Source of the DNA: Azospirillum brasilense
GTDB taxonomy: Bacteria > Pseudomonadota > Alphaproteobacteria > Rickettsiales > UBA3002
Assembly (NCBI GenBank): GCA_003241645.1
Contig: QFOX01000016.1
Coordinates: 1-34,810, forward strand
Length of the DNA: 34,810 nucleotides
Direction: 5' to 3'
A model generated the notes under the pieces. It saw only the letters and a program-made list of their open reading frames with translations, searched no databases and was not told the DNA's origin. The first letter of the stretch is position 1; each line of letters begins with the position of its first letter. The position numbers and the translations under genes are program-made. This document shows positions 7,903 to 13,997 of the stretch, in pieces.

Positions 7903-8366
7903 TGGCTACCGTTACCGTAAACAAAACTTCCCTCGTGCGCCTGTTCTTTAGCTTTTTCGTTGCGTTCTTTATCATCTTCGCGTGGGACTTCATGGTACAC
8001 GCGCTGATCCTTCTGCCGCATTACATTGCCACGAAGGATGTGTGGATCGACCATAACATCATGGGTGGGCGTGGCGAATTCTTCGCGCTGCATCAGGTGG
8101 CCTATGCGCTGGTGTTCGTGGTGTTCTACGATTGCATCCGCAAGCACATCACCATTGGCAAAGTGGGCGGCAAGAACTGCCCCTACGGCACCGGCATCGC
8201 GTTCGGCGGTTTCCTCGGCCTCATGTCGGGCATCACCATGGCGGGCTTCTATGCCTACCTGCCCATCAGCGGCACGCTGGCGCTTTCGTGGTTCATTGCC
8301 GAATTCACCAAAGGCCTGATCGTGGGCCTGGTGCTGGCGGTGTTCTATCCCAAAGAGATCAAATAG
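7902..8366 (+). CDS. Unrecognised four-helix membrane protein inside the pnt operon
   Basis: I do not recognise this 154-residue protein. Four hydrophobic stretches are visible: FFSFFVAFFIIFAWDFMVHA, VAYALVFVVFYDCI, GIAFGGFLGLMSGITMAGFYAYL and FIAEFTKGLIVGLVLAVFY. Charged or polar residues lie in or beside the helices (WDFMVH, HQVAY, EFTKG), as in small channel- or carrier-like proteins. It starts on the last base of the pntAB stop and ends 12 bases before pntB, so it is certainly cotranscribed and stoichiometrically coupled with the transhydrogenase. A role with PntAB/PntB in the membrane is plausible from context only. It is not a standard pnt subunit. Confidence 0.88.
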   Translation: MATVTVNKTSLVRLFFSFFVAFFIIFAWDFMVHALILLPHYIATKDVWIDHNIMGGRGEFFALHQVAYALVFVVFYDCIRKHITIGKVGGKNCPYGTGIAFGGFLGLMSGITMAGFYAYLPISGTLALSWFIAEFTKGLIVGLVLAVFYPKEIK

Positions 8367-8378
8367 GATACGGCGTCC

Positions 8379-9776
8379 ATGACCAGCATTTTCTACGTTC
8401 TCTACCTCGCGGCAGCGGTGTGCTTCATTATGGCGCTGCGCGGCCTTTCGTCGCCCAGCACGGCGCAGCAGGGTAACCGCTACGGCATGGCGGGCATGGC
8501 ACTGGCCATCCTCACCACGCTGGCGCTGCCGCAGGTAGAATCGTACCGCTTCATCGTGCTGGCGGTGGCGGGCGGCGGTGCCGTGGGCTGGATCATTGCC
8601 AAGCGCATCGCCATGACGGCCATGCCGCAGTTGGTCGCGGCCTTCCACTCGCTGGTGGGGCTGGCCGCGGTGCTCATTGCCATGGCGGCGCTGTGGGCGC
8701 CGGAGGCCTACGGCATCGGCACGCCGGGGCAGATCCATTTCGGCTCGCTCATTGAAATGAGCCTTGGCGTCATCATCGGCGCCATCACGTTCACGGGCTC
8801 CATCGTCGCCTTCGCCAAACTGCAGGGGCTGGTGAGCGGTGCGCCCGTGCGCTTCACCGGGCAGCACCTGCTGAACGCGCTGCTGGGTGGCGGTGCCATC
8901 CTGCTCATGCTGCTGTTCTGCGCCACCGAATGGAAATTGCTGTTCTTAGTGATGATCGCGGTATCGCTGGCGCTGGGCGTGCTGCTCATCATCCCCATCG
9001 GCGGGGCGGATATGCCGGTGGTGGTCAGCATGCTGAACTCCTATTCCGGCTGGGCGGCTGCGGGCATCGGCTTCACGCTGGGCAACCCGCTGCTCATCAT
9101 TGCGGGCGCGCTTATCGGTGCGTCGGGGGCCATTCTTTCCTACATCATGTGCAAGGCCATGAACCGTTCGATCATCAACGTGATCTTCGGTGGCTTCGGC
9201 AGCGATGCTGGGGCCAGCGCCGCGAGCGCCGGTAAGGACGACCGGCCGGTGAAGTCCGGCGCGGCGGAAGATGCCGCCTTCCTCATGGGCAACGCCGATT
9301 CGGTCATCATCGTGCCGGGCTATGGCATGGCCGTGGCACAGGCACAGCACGCGGTGCGTGAACTGGCCGAAGCGCTGGAGCACAAAGGCGTGAAAGTGCG
9401 CTACGCGATCCACCCGGTGGCAGGCCGCATGCCCGGCCACATGAACGTGCTGCTGGCCGAAGCCAACGTGCCCTATGAAGCCGTGGCCGAGCTGGAAGAG
9501 ATCAACAGCGATTTCGCCACCACCGACGTGGTGTATGTGATCGGCGCGAACGACGTGACCAACCCGGCCGCGAAGAACGACCCGAAATCACCGATCTATG
9601 GCATGCCCATTCTGAACGTGGCGGATGCGCGCAACGTCATCTTCAACAAGCGCTCCATGGCGGCGGGCTATGCCGGCATCCAGAACGAGCTGTTCTATCA
9701 GGACAACACCATGATGCTGTTCGGCGACGCCAAGAAAGCCACCGAAGAACTGGTGAAAGCGCTGAAGGCGCTGTAG
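8379..9776 (+). CDS. pntB: NAD(P) transhydrogenase beta subunit
   Basis: PntB (465 residues) provides most of the proton channel plus the NADP(H)-binding domain III. The N-terminal about 265 residues are a series of membrane helices with conserved SLVGLAAVLIA, GSIVAFAKLQG and MLNSYSGWAAAGIGFTLGN motifs. The C-terminal domain has the dinucleotide fold VIIVPGYGMAVAQAQHAV and the NADP-contact segments GRMPGHMNVLLAEANVPY and VIGANDVTNPAA. It completes the transhydrogenase operon. Repeat R4 follows 11 bases after the stop. No canonical plus-strand terminator was seen before the rpsU terminator. Confidence 0.98.
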   Translation: MTSIFYVLYLAAAVCFIMALRGLSSPSTAQQGNRYGMAGMALAILTTLALPQVESYRFIVLAVAGGGAVGWIIAKRIAMTAMPQLVAAFHSLVGLAAVLIAMAALWAPEAYGIGTPGQIHFGSLIEMSLGVIIGAITFTGSIVAFAKLQGLVSGAPVRFTGQHLLNALLGGGAILLMLLFCATEWKLLFLVMIAVSLALGVLLIIPIGGADMPVVVSMLNSYSGWAAAGIGFTLGNPLLIIAGALIGASGAILSYIMCKAMNRSIINVIFGGFGSDAGASAASAGKDDRPVKSGAAEDAAFLMGNADSVIIVPGYGMAVAQAQHAVRELAEALEHKGVKVRYAIHPVAGRMPGHMNVLLAEANVPYEAVAELEEINSDFATTDVVYVIGANDVTNPAAKNDPKSPIYGMPILNVADARNVIFNKRSMAAGYAGIQNELFYQDNTMMLFGDAKKATEELVKALKAL

Positions 9777-9787
9777 CCTCCACCATC

Positions 9788-9937
9788 CGTCATTGCGAGC
9801 GGTAGCGACGCAATCCAGCTCTTTCTCATGCTGAGTGGAACGAAGCATCCCTGATCCTTCGCTGTGCTCAGGATGGCACATCGCACCCACAGGCCAATGG
9901 ATTGCCGCGTCGGGCGCTGCCCTCCTCGCAATGACAG
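9788..9937 (+). repeat. Dispersed repeat R4 with a nested second repeat
   Basis: The outer ends, CGTCATTGCGAGCGGTAGCG and CCTCCTCGCAATGACAG, are inverted repeats, and a second inner pair is GCAATCCA / TGGATTGC. Between these arms lies a different palindrome, about 9822-9877 (CTCATGCTGAG...CTCAGGATGGCA), related to repeat R2. The structure suggests one repeat family inserted into another. It lies directly after pntB and could act as a 3' structure for that transcript. Confidence 0.8.
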
Positions 9938-9984
9938 AAAAGGTGCCTGCGCGGCTGCATCATCCAGCTGGCCGAACGGCAATA

Positions 9985-10013
9985 AAAAAGGGCGGCTCAT
10001 TGGCCGCCCTTTT
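9985..10013 (-). terminator. Intrinsic terminator of rpsU
   Basis: The stem GGGCGGC (9990-9996) pairs with GCCGCCC (10003-10009) around a 6-base loop, with A-run and T-run flanks. Read on the minus strand the hairpin is followed by six T residues, so it terminates rpsU. On the plus strand it has a four-T tail and may also stop read-through from pntB. Confidence 0.9.
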
Positions 10014-10035
10014 CGTATCTCAGATTTGCCGAACA

Positions 10036-10245
10036 CTAGTCGAACATCTCGGATTTTTTGCGAGCCAGCTTGCGGGCACGGCGAACAGCTTCACCGTTCT
10101 CACGCACGCGCTTCTCGGAAGGCTTTTCGTAATGCTTGCGCATTTTCATCTCGCGGTAGATACCCTCACGTTGCATTTTCTTTTTCAGAACGCGCAGCGC
10201 TTGATCCACGTTATTATCGCGTACAACTACTTCAACCACAGACAA
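10036..10245 (-). CDS. rpsU: 30S ribosomal protein bS21
   Basis: This 69-residue protein matches bS21, a small basic 30S subunit protein involved in initiation. The sequence MSVVEVVVRDNNVDQALRVL is the classical N-terminus, followed by KKKMQREG and a basic C-terminal tail (RKLARKKSEMF). A good promoter lies 40-70 bases upstream and an intrinsic terminator 23 bases downstream, so it is transcribed on its own. It is divergent from gapR. Confidence 0.98.
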   Translation of the reverse strand: MSVVEVVVRDNNVDQALRVLKKKMQREGIYREMKMRKHYEKPSEKRVRENGEAVRRARKLARKKSEMFD

Positions 10246-10284
10246 TACCCCCTTCCCAGATGGCTAGAGTTCTTAAGGACGGGC

Positions 10285-10314
10285 AGTATATCCCCAGCCT
10301 GTGGACAATGGCAA
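10285..10314 (-). promoter_or_regulatory. Sigma-70-type promoter of rpsU
   Basis: On the minus strand TTGCCA (10314-10309) and TATACT (10290-10285) are separated by 18 bases. Each matches the consensus at five of six positions. Transcription would begin about 30-35 bases upstream of the rpsU ATG. Confidence 0.65.
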
Positions 10315-10322
10315 GGGCCAAG

Positions 10323-10352
10323 TTGCGACTTCGCACCCTGCCCGCCTATGCT
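10323..10352 (+). promoter_or_regulatory. Possible promoter of gapR
   Basis: TTGCGA (10323-10328) and TATGCT (10347-10352) are separated by 18 bases, about 40 bases upstream of the gapR start. Each hexamer matches at four of six positions, so this is weaker than the rpsU promoter on the other strand. Confidence 0.35.
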
Positions 10353-10391
10353 GTGGGCAACCAATAACAATCCCACAAAAAGGTAAGCACC

Positions 10392-10664
10392 ATGGTCCAG
10401 ACCGGCGGCGTAGAATCCAGCAAACTCAAGAGCTACATCGAGCGTATCGAGCGCTTGGAAGAAGAAAAGGCCGGCATCGGCGCCGACGTGCGCGACGTGT
10501 TCGCGGAAGCCAAATCCAACGGGTTCGACACCAAGACCATGCGCCAGGTGCTGAAACTGCGCAAAATGAAGACCAACGAGCGCACCGAGGCCGAGTACAT
10601 GCTCGACCTGTACAAGCGCGCGCTGGGCATGGAATCCAGCTTCGAGGAAGAAGAAGCCGCTTAG
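10392..10664 (+). CDS. gapR: GapR-family nucleoid-associated protein (DUF2312)
   Basis: This 90-residue protein matches the DUF2312/GapR family, alphaproteobacterial proteins that clamp overtwisted AT-rich DNA ahead of replication and transcription. Visible family features are the N-terminal heptad-rich helix LKSYIERIERLEEEKAGIGADVRDVFAEAK, given here only as positions about 14-43, then the GFDTKTMRQVLKLRKM segment and a last helix ending in an acidic tail. AAAAAGG lies 9-15 bases upstream of the ATG. It is monocistronic, and its 3' side leads into a repeat-rich gap of about 280 bases before a terminator hairpin. Confidence 0.93.
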   Translation: MVQTGGVESSKLKSYIERIERLEEEKAGIGADVRDVFAEAKSNGFDTKTMRQVLKLRKMKTNERTEAEYMLDLYKRALGMESSFEEEEAA

Positions 10665-10831
10665 TGCTGGCGCACTGCGCGCTTTTAGATGCTTCGGGCA
10701 TCGGCATGCTGCCTAGCCCTTCGCGCCGCTTCGCGGGCTGATGGCTCGTTCGGACATCCTGTCCTCACCATCAGACCAAAGCCTTCGCTCATGCATAAGC
10801 AAATACCCACCAAATGCGTAGCGCTTTATGG

Positions 10832-10890
10832 CGCGAGCCGCATAGCGGAAAGGGTAAGGAGCGCAGCGACGAAGGGATAGCAGATCCCTT
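10832..10890 (-). repeat. Dispersed palindromic repeat R1, copy b
   Basis: It is the reverse-complement partner of the repeat at 478-536, with the same AAGGGAT/ATCCCTT hairpin and an identical 22-base stretch after it. The surrounding 10665-10916 contains no gene I can support, only short GC-rich palindromes such as GCCCTTCGCG...CGCGGGC. Confidence 0.8.
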
Positions 10891-10916
10891 CCAGCGCGCA
10901 GCGCCACTACATAAGG

Positions 10917-10940
10917 TTTATGTTTGCTCGCAAACATAAA
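10917..10940. repeat. Perfect 10-bp hairpin TTTATGTTTG-CTCG-CAAACATAAA
   Basis: Arms 10917-10926 and 10931-10940 are perfectly complementary around CTCG. It lies one base before the terminator hairpin at 10942-10976, so the two stack in either transcript direction. There is no T-run of its own. Confidence 0.7.
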
Positions 10941-10941
10941 G

Positions 10942-10976
10942 AAAACCCCGGAACCTTAACGGTTAACCGGGGTTTT
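10942..10976. terminator. Bidirectional intrinsic terminator between gapR and the DUF465 gene
   Basis: AAAACCCCGG (10942-10951) pairs with CCGGGGTTTT (10967-10976), with an additional inner AACC/GGTT pairing. Both strands end in T-rich tails. It is 277 bases after gapR on the plus strand and 143 bases after the DUF465 gene on the minus strand, so it probably serves both. Confidence 0.85.
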
Positions 10977-10983
10977 CGTTTAA

Positions 10984-11104
10984 GGGGGCATGTATGTCCC
11001 CTGTTGATAGCCCTGAGCTGTTACCTTCAGGGTTTGCTACCGGAAGCTCCCTCTTGGGGCCGGTATGGGGTGGGCTGCTTCGGCACATGGCCTACGCGCA
11101 GCCC
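10984..11104 (-). ncRNA. Run of four hairpins, candidate structured RNA or long 3' UTR
   Basis: Four consecutive hairpins are visible: GGGGGCAT/ATGTCCCC (10984-11001), CCCTGA/TCAGGG (11011-11032), TACCGG/CCGGTA with an inner CTCCC/GGGG (11038-11065), and GGGCTGC/GCAGCCC (11072-11104). No open frame of substance covers them. Read on the minus strand they follow the DUF465 stop codon and end at the terminator at 10976-10942, so they could be a structured 3' UTR or a processed small RNA. I could not match them to 6S, SRP, tmRNA or RNase P. Strand and function are inferred. Confidence 0.35.
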
Positions 11105-11118
11105 CAGCCGCCTAAGCG

Positions 11119-11310
11119 TCACGCAGCGTCAAGCCGCGGATCGCCCAGATGGCGTAGGCGTTCGATTTCTTCTTTGAGGAGGAGCTTCTGCTTTTTCAGC
11201 GTCTGCAGCAGGCCGAAATCCGGGCTGGGGCGGTGCGCTTCTTCACCGATCACCGACTCAAGGCGGCTGTGCTTATCTTGCAGCATGGCTAAATGGGCAT
11301 GAACAGTCAT
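11119..11310 (-). CDS. Small DUF465 (YdcH-like) protein
   Basis: The 63-residue product matches the small alphaproteobacterial DUF465/YdcH proteins. It has LQDKHSRLESVIGEEAHRP, then PDFGLLQTLKKQKLLLKEEI and ERLRHL, which together form a helical hairpin. Function in the family is not established. The ATG at 11310 is chosen because GAAGG lies 7 bases upstream and homology begins there. The reading frame stays open further upstream to 11544, but that part does not look like protein of this family. A weak promoter-like TTGACT (11475-11470) lies upstream. Confidence 0.85.
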   Translation of the reverse strand: MTVHAHLAMLQDKHSRLESVIGEEAHRPSPDFGLLQTLKKQKLLLKEEIERLRHLGDPRLDAA

Positions 11311-11584
11311 GGGGAAACCTTCTTTCATCGCTAAAATAGGAACACCAATAAGGGGGACAGACCCTTGCATTCCGAGGTAGTGACTAAAGCCAGTTTTAAG
11401 CAACTGATCTTGATCCAACGTGGTCACCAAATAAAAGCAAACCGGCCCTTTTAAGGCAAGTAAAACCCTAGTCAAGCAGAGATAAATATTTTTGCACAGC
11501 GCGTTGACTTTTTTGAAACACGCACTGGATGCACGGTTGCGCAAGGTTCGTTTGACGGCGATTTAAAAATGAAGTGGATAAGAT
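11311..11584. other. Intergenic region between the HPr and DUF465 genes
   Basis: It is 274 bases, more AT-rich than its surroundings, with no gene I can support. It contains a GGGGGACAGACCC motif near 11355, a minus-strand TTGACT (11475-11470) with a weak TTAAAA 15 bases on that could start DUF465 transcription, and the sequence GTTGACTTTTTTGAAA near 11502 on the plus strand. No clear terminator for the HPr operon was found. Confidence 0.5.
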
Positions 11585-11872
11585 TTATTCGCTCTCGTCG
11601 AACCGACGCGCGATCAGCGCGCAAACGGCATCCACCGCCTGCTGGCTTTGCGGGCCTTCGCCGCGCAGCTCCACTTCCGAGCCCATATCCGCCGCCAGCA
11701 TCAGCAGACTGAGGATGGACGTGGCACCCGCCGATTGCCCGGCATGGTGCAGCGACAATTTCGCGTCGAACTCACCCGCGGTTTTCACCACCTTTGCGGC
11801 CGCACGCGCATGCAGGCCCTTGCGGTTGCAGATACGGGCGGTCGCAATGACCTGTTCGGTGGTGCCGTTCAT
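11585..11872 (-). CDS. ptsH: HPr / NPr phosphocarrier protein
   Basis: HPr passes phosphate from enzyme I to EIIA proteins. The 95-residue protein carries the active-site motif ICNRKGLHARAAAKVV with His21. A serine in GATSILSLLMLAA (Ser52) occupies the place of the HprK-phosphorylated Ser46 of classical HPr. Both regulatory inputs are therefore possible, which fits the presence of hprK four genes upstream. It is the last gene of the long minus-strand cluster, starting 3 bases after the EIIA stop. No EI or EIIBC is in the window, so the PTS is probably regulatory rather than for sugar uptake. Confidence 0.95.
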   Translation of the reverse strand: MNGTTEQVIATARICNRKGLHARAAAKVVKTAGEFDAKLSLHHAGQSAGATSILSLLMLAADMGSEVELRGEGPQSQQAVDAVCALIARRFDESE

Positions 11873-11875
11873 GCC

Positions 11876-12283
11876 CTAACCCGCCTGCTTCTTCAGCAGG
11901 TTGCTGGCCACGTTGATGTATTTGCGCCCTGCTTCCTGCGCGGCCACGGTGGCGGCCACCAGCGGCACGGTATCACGAATGCTGAGCAGCTTGATGAGCA
12001 TGGGCACGTTCACCCCGGCGATCACTTCCACGCGCCCCGGCGCCATCACCGAAATGGCGAGGTTGCTGGGCGTGCCGCCGAACATGTCGGTCACAATGAC
12101 CACCCCTGCCCCGCGGTCGGCCGATTCCACCGCCGCGATGATCTCCTGACGGCGCGCGTCGATATCGTCTTCCGGGCCAATGCACACGGGCACCACGTGG
12201 GTCTGTTTGCCCACCACATGCTCGGCCACCGCGATGAGTTCGCGGGCCAGCGCACCATGGGTTACGAGGATGATTCCAATCAT
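11876..12283 (-). CDS. PTS EIIA component, mannose (EIIA-Man) family
   Basis: The 135-residue protein starts MIGIILVTHGALARELIAVA, in which His9 (THG) is the expected phosphorylation site of the EIIA-Man fold. VIVTDMFGGTPSNLAISVM is the second signature, and IAGVNVPMLIKLL is also typical. No sugar-specific EIIB/C/D partners are nearby, so it is likely a regulatory acceptor of phosphate from HPr. The ATG at 12283 is preferred on homology although its Shine-Dalgarno sequence is poor. An in-frame TTG lies 36 bases upstream. In related genomes rapZ often separates hprK from this gene. Here it is missing. Confidence 0.94.
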   Translation of the reverse strand: MIGIILVTHGALARELIAVAEHVVGKQTHVVPVCIGPEDDIDARRQEIIAAVESADRGAGVVIVTDMFGGTPSNLAISVMAPGRVEVIAGVNVPMLIKLLSIRDTVPLVAATVAAQEAGRKYINVASNLLKKQAG

Positions 12284-12334
12284 AGGGCTGGATTTACGGC
12301 GAGCTGCCTGCAAATGCAAGGATTTCCGGGCGAC

Positions 12335-12844
12335 TCACGCCCCCGGCCGCCAATCCGTCGGCAGGATGCGCCCTTCCTGCACCGCGCGCACGGCGGTCAT
12401 CATGAAAAGCGCGTTGGTATGCGGCACCACGGGCAAGCGAATGACCGGGATATTCACGCCCAGCAGGTTCTGGGTCTGGCGCGCAGGCAGGCGCTCCACC
12501 TGCTCGATCGGCACCAGCTCCACCCCCACATGGATCACCTGCCGGCTGGCCGTGTCAGGAAGTTTGTACAGCCCCACCCCGCGCAGTTCGACCACGCCGA
12601 TCATTTCCTTGGCGGGCGCCCCCATCAGCATGCCGGATTCGAGCGAAAGGAAAACTTTATCATCGGCCACGAGCTTGCCGCCCAGCAGCAGGCTTTCCGC
12701 CGCAAGGCGTGATTTGCCACTGCCGCTGGGGCCCACGATCAGGCAGCCCACACCAAGAAAGCTGATAAGCGTGGCGTGAATGGCCTGCGGGCCGGAAGGC
12801 GGCGCGGCAGGTGGCGGGGGTGGTGGCGGAGTCATTGTATCCAT
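12335..12844 (-). CDS. hprK: Short HPr kinase/phosphorylase (C-terminal kinase domain only)
   Basis: HprK phosphorylates and dephosphorylates the regulatory serine of HPr. This 169-residue form has only the kinase domain, as is usual in alphaproteobacteria. The P-loop GPSGSGKS is at residues 38-45, the KLVADDKV segment at 57-64 holds the catalytic aspartate region, and VELRGVGL (85-92) is the HprK signature. The N-terminus has a run of seven prolines (residues 6-12) followed by another PP, which is unusual. The ATG overlaps the stop of ptsN (ATGA), so the two are translationally coupled. Confidence 0.93.
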   Translation of the reverse strand: MDTMTPPPPPPPAAPPSGPQAIHATLISFLGVGCLIVGPSGSGKSRLAAESLLLGGKLVADDKVFLSLESGMLMGAPAKEMIGVVELRGVGLYKLPDTASRQVIHVGVELVPIEQVERLPARQTQNLLGVNIPVIRLPVVPHTNALFMMTAVRAVQEGRILPTDWRPGA

Positions 12845-13287
12845 CAGGCGGCTACCAGTAAGGCGTAGGCGGTGTTCTTATCGGGCGCCTGTTCGAGCGC
12901 CATGCGCGATTCGGGCATGCGTAGCACGCGTGCCACCTGCGCCAGCGCTTTCAGGTGGGCGGCATGCGCCGTTTGCGGGGCCAGCAGAATGAAGATCAGG
13001 CGGATCGGCTCGCCCCCATCCGGGCTGGGGATAGGCGCAAGCGGCCGCGCGAAGAAGGCCGCCACGCGGCGCAGGCCATCGAGCCGGGCGTGGGGCAAGG
13101 CCACGCCATGGCCCATGCCCACCCCCTGCGCGGTGCGCTCACGCAGCGCCGCCAGAATGAGCGGGCTGGCAAGCCCGGTCACCTCGGCGGCGTGCGCGCT
13201 AATCTGCTGGAGCGCATCGTCGAGCGTGCTGGCCTTCAGGTGCAGCAACACTGCATCCGGGGCTAACATGTCGGCGATGCTGTCCAT
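12844..13287 (-). CDS. ptsN: PTS EIIA-Ntr regulatory protein
   Basis: PtsN is the terminal phosphate acceptor of the nitrogen-related PTS and regulates potassium transport and other targets in its unphosphorylated state. The 147-residue protein has the EIIA-Ntr/fructose-type fold. The active-site histidine is in GVALPHARLD (His66). The helix with LKALAQVARVLRMPESR near the C-terminus is also typical. It lies 9 bases downstream of hpf and overlaps hprK, so rpoN-linked order hpf-ptsN is retained here despite the two inserted ATPase genes. Confidence 0.95.
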   Translation of the reverse strand: MDSIADMLAPDAVLLHLKASTLDDALQQISAHAAEVTGLASPLILAALRERTAQGVGMGHGVALPHARLDGLRRVAAFFARPLAPIPSPDGGEPIRLIFILLAPQTAHAAHLKALAQVARVLRMPESRMALEQAPDKNTAYALLVAA

Positions 13288-13296
13288 GGCTGCCCC

Positions 13297-13881
13297 TTAG
13301 GCCGCCACGGCTTCTTCGGGATCGACCCACGAGATGTTCCCGTCGGCGCGGCGATAGACCACATTGAGGCGGCCATTGCCTTTGTTGAAGAACATCAGCG
13401 CCGGAAGGTCGGCCAGGTCCATTTTCATCACCGCGTCGGAAAGCGACAGGGTCGCGATGTCGGTCGCCTTCTCGGCCACCACCACGGGCGCGCCCTTCTC
13501 GTCCAGCTCGGTGTCATGCGCTTCCGGCTCGAGCACGTATTTCTTTGCGCGCACGGCGGCCACATCCGCCCCGCGGCTGTGGTGGTCCTTCAGGCGGCGC
13601 TTGTAACGGCGCAGTTGCTTTTCGGCTTTGGTCGCGGCGTCGTCAAACGCGGCATAGATCTCACCCGCTTCGCCCTGGCTTTTAATGACGATGCCGGAAT
13701 GCGTGCCGGTGTTGCCATGGATATCCACGCGGAACTGGTGGTGGGCCGCTTTGGAAACCACCACATCCACGTTCGTCATGCGGTCGAGGTATTTGCTGAG
13801 GCCATCCTTCAGGCGCTGTTCCACATGCTGTTGGAACGAATCGCCGAGATCAACATGTCTGCCGGAAATGTGAAGTTGCAT
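13297..13881 (-). CDS. hpf: Long ribosome hibernation promoting factor
   Basis: This 194-residue protein is long-form HPF, which dimerises 70S ribosomes into inactive 100S particles. The N-terminal S30AE domain (about 1-105) begins MQLHISGRHVDLGDSFQQHV. After a basic linker, the C-terminal dimerisation domain (about 135-190) shows SLSDAVMKMDLADLPALMFF and GRLNVVYRRADGNISWVDP. The start is set at 13881 because AGAGG lies 8-12 bases upstream. The frame is open for another 216 bases, but those residues do not belong to the family. An inverted repeat lies 70-95 bases upstream. Confidence 0.96.
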   Translation of the reverse strand: MQLHISGRHVDLGDSFQQHVEQRLKDGLSKYLDRMTNVDVVVSKAAHHQFRVDIHGNTGTHSGIVIKSQGEAGEIYAAFDDAATKAEKQLRRYKRRLKDHHSRGADVAAVRAKKYVLEPEAHDTELDEKGAPVVVAEKATDIATLSLSDAVMKMDLADLPALMFFNKGNGRLNVVYRRADGNISWVDPEEAVAA

Positions 13882-13951
13882 AGGGTACCTCTTAGTTGTT
13901 TTTGTTGAGAAATTAAGTGCGATTGGCTTGGTCTGCGCGAGGCCGAGTCTT

Positions 13952-13976
13952 CTCCACAATATACGCAATCGTGGAG
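13952..13976 (-). promoter_or_regulatory. Inverted repeat upstream of hpf, possible operator
   Basis: Arms CTCCACAAT (13952-13960) and ATCGTGGAG (13968-13976) form an 8-of-9 palindrome with a 7-base spacer. Read on the minus strand it contains TATATT (13963-13958), which resembles a -10 element, so a repressor binding here would cover the promoter. It is in the 116-base gap between the second CpaF gene and hpf. Role inferred. Confidence 0.35.
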
Positions 13977-13997
13977 CAATAATCCAGTGGGGAACCG

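Noticed and set aside
10984..11104. Identification of this hairpin run as 6S, SRP or RNase P RNA
   Set aside because: The conserved segments I know for these RNAs are not present on either strand, so only a generic structured-RNA call is justified.
11311..11544. A longer, 141-residue version of the DUF465 protein
   Set aside because: The extra 78 residues lack family resemblance, and GAAGG at ideal spacing precedes the ATG at 11310.
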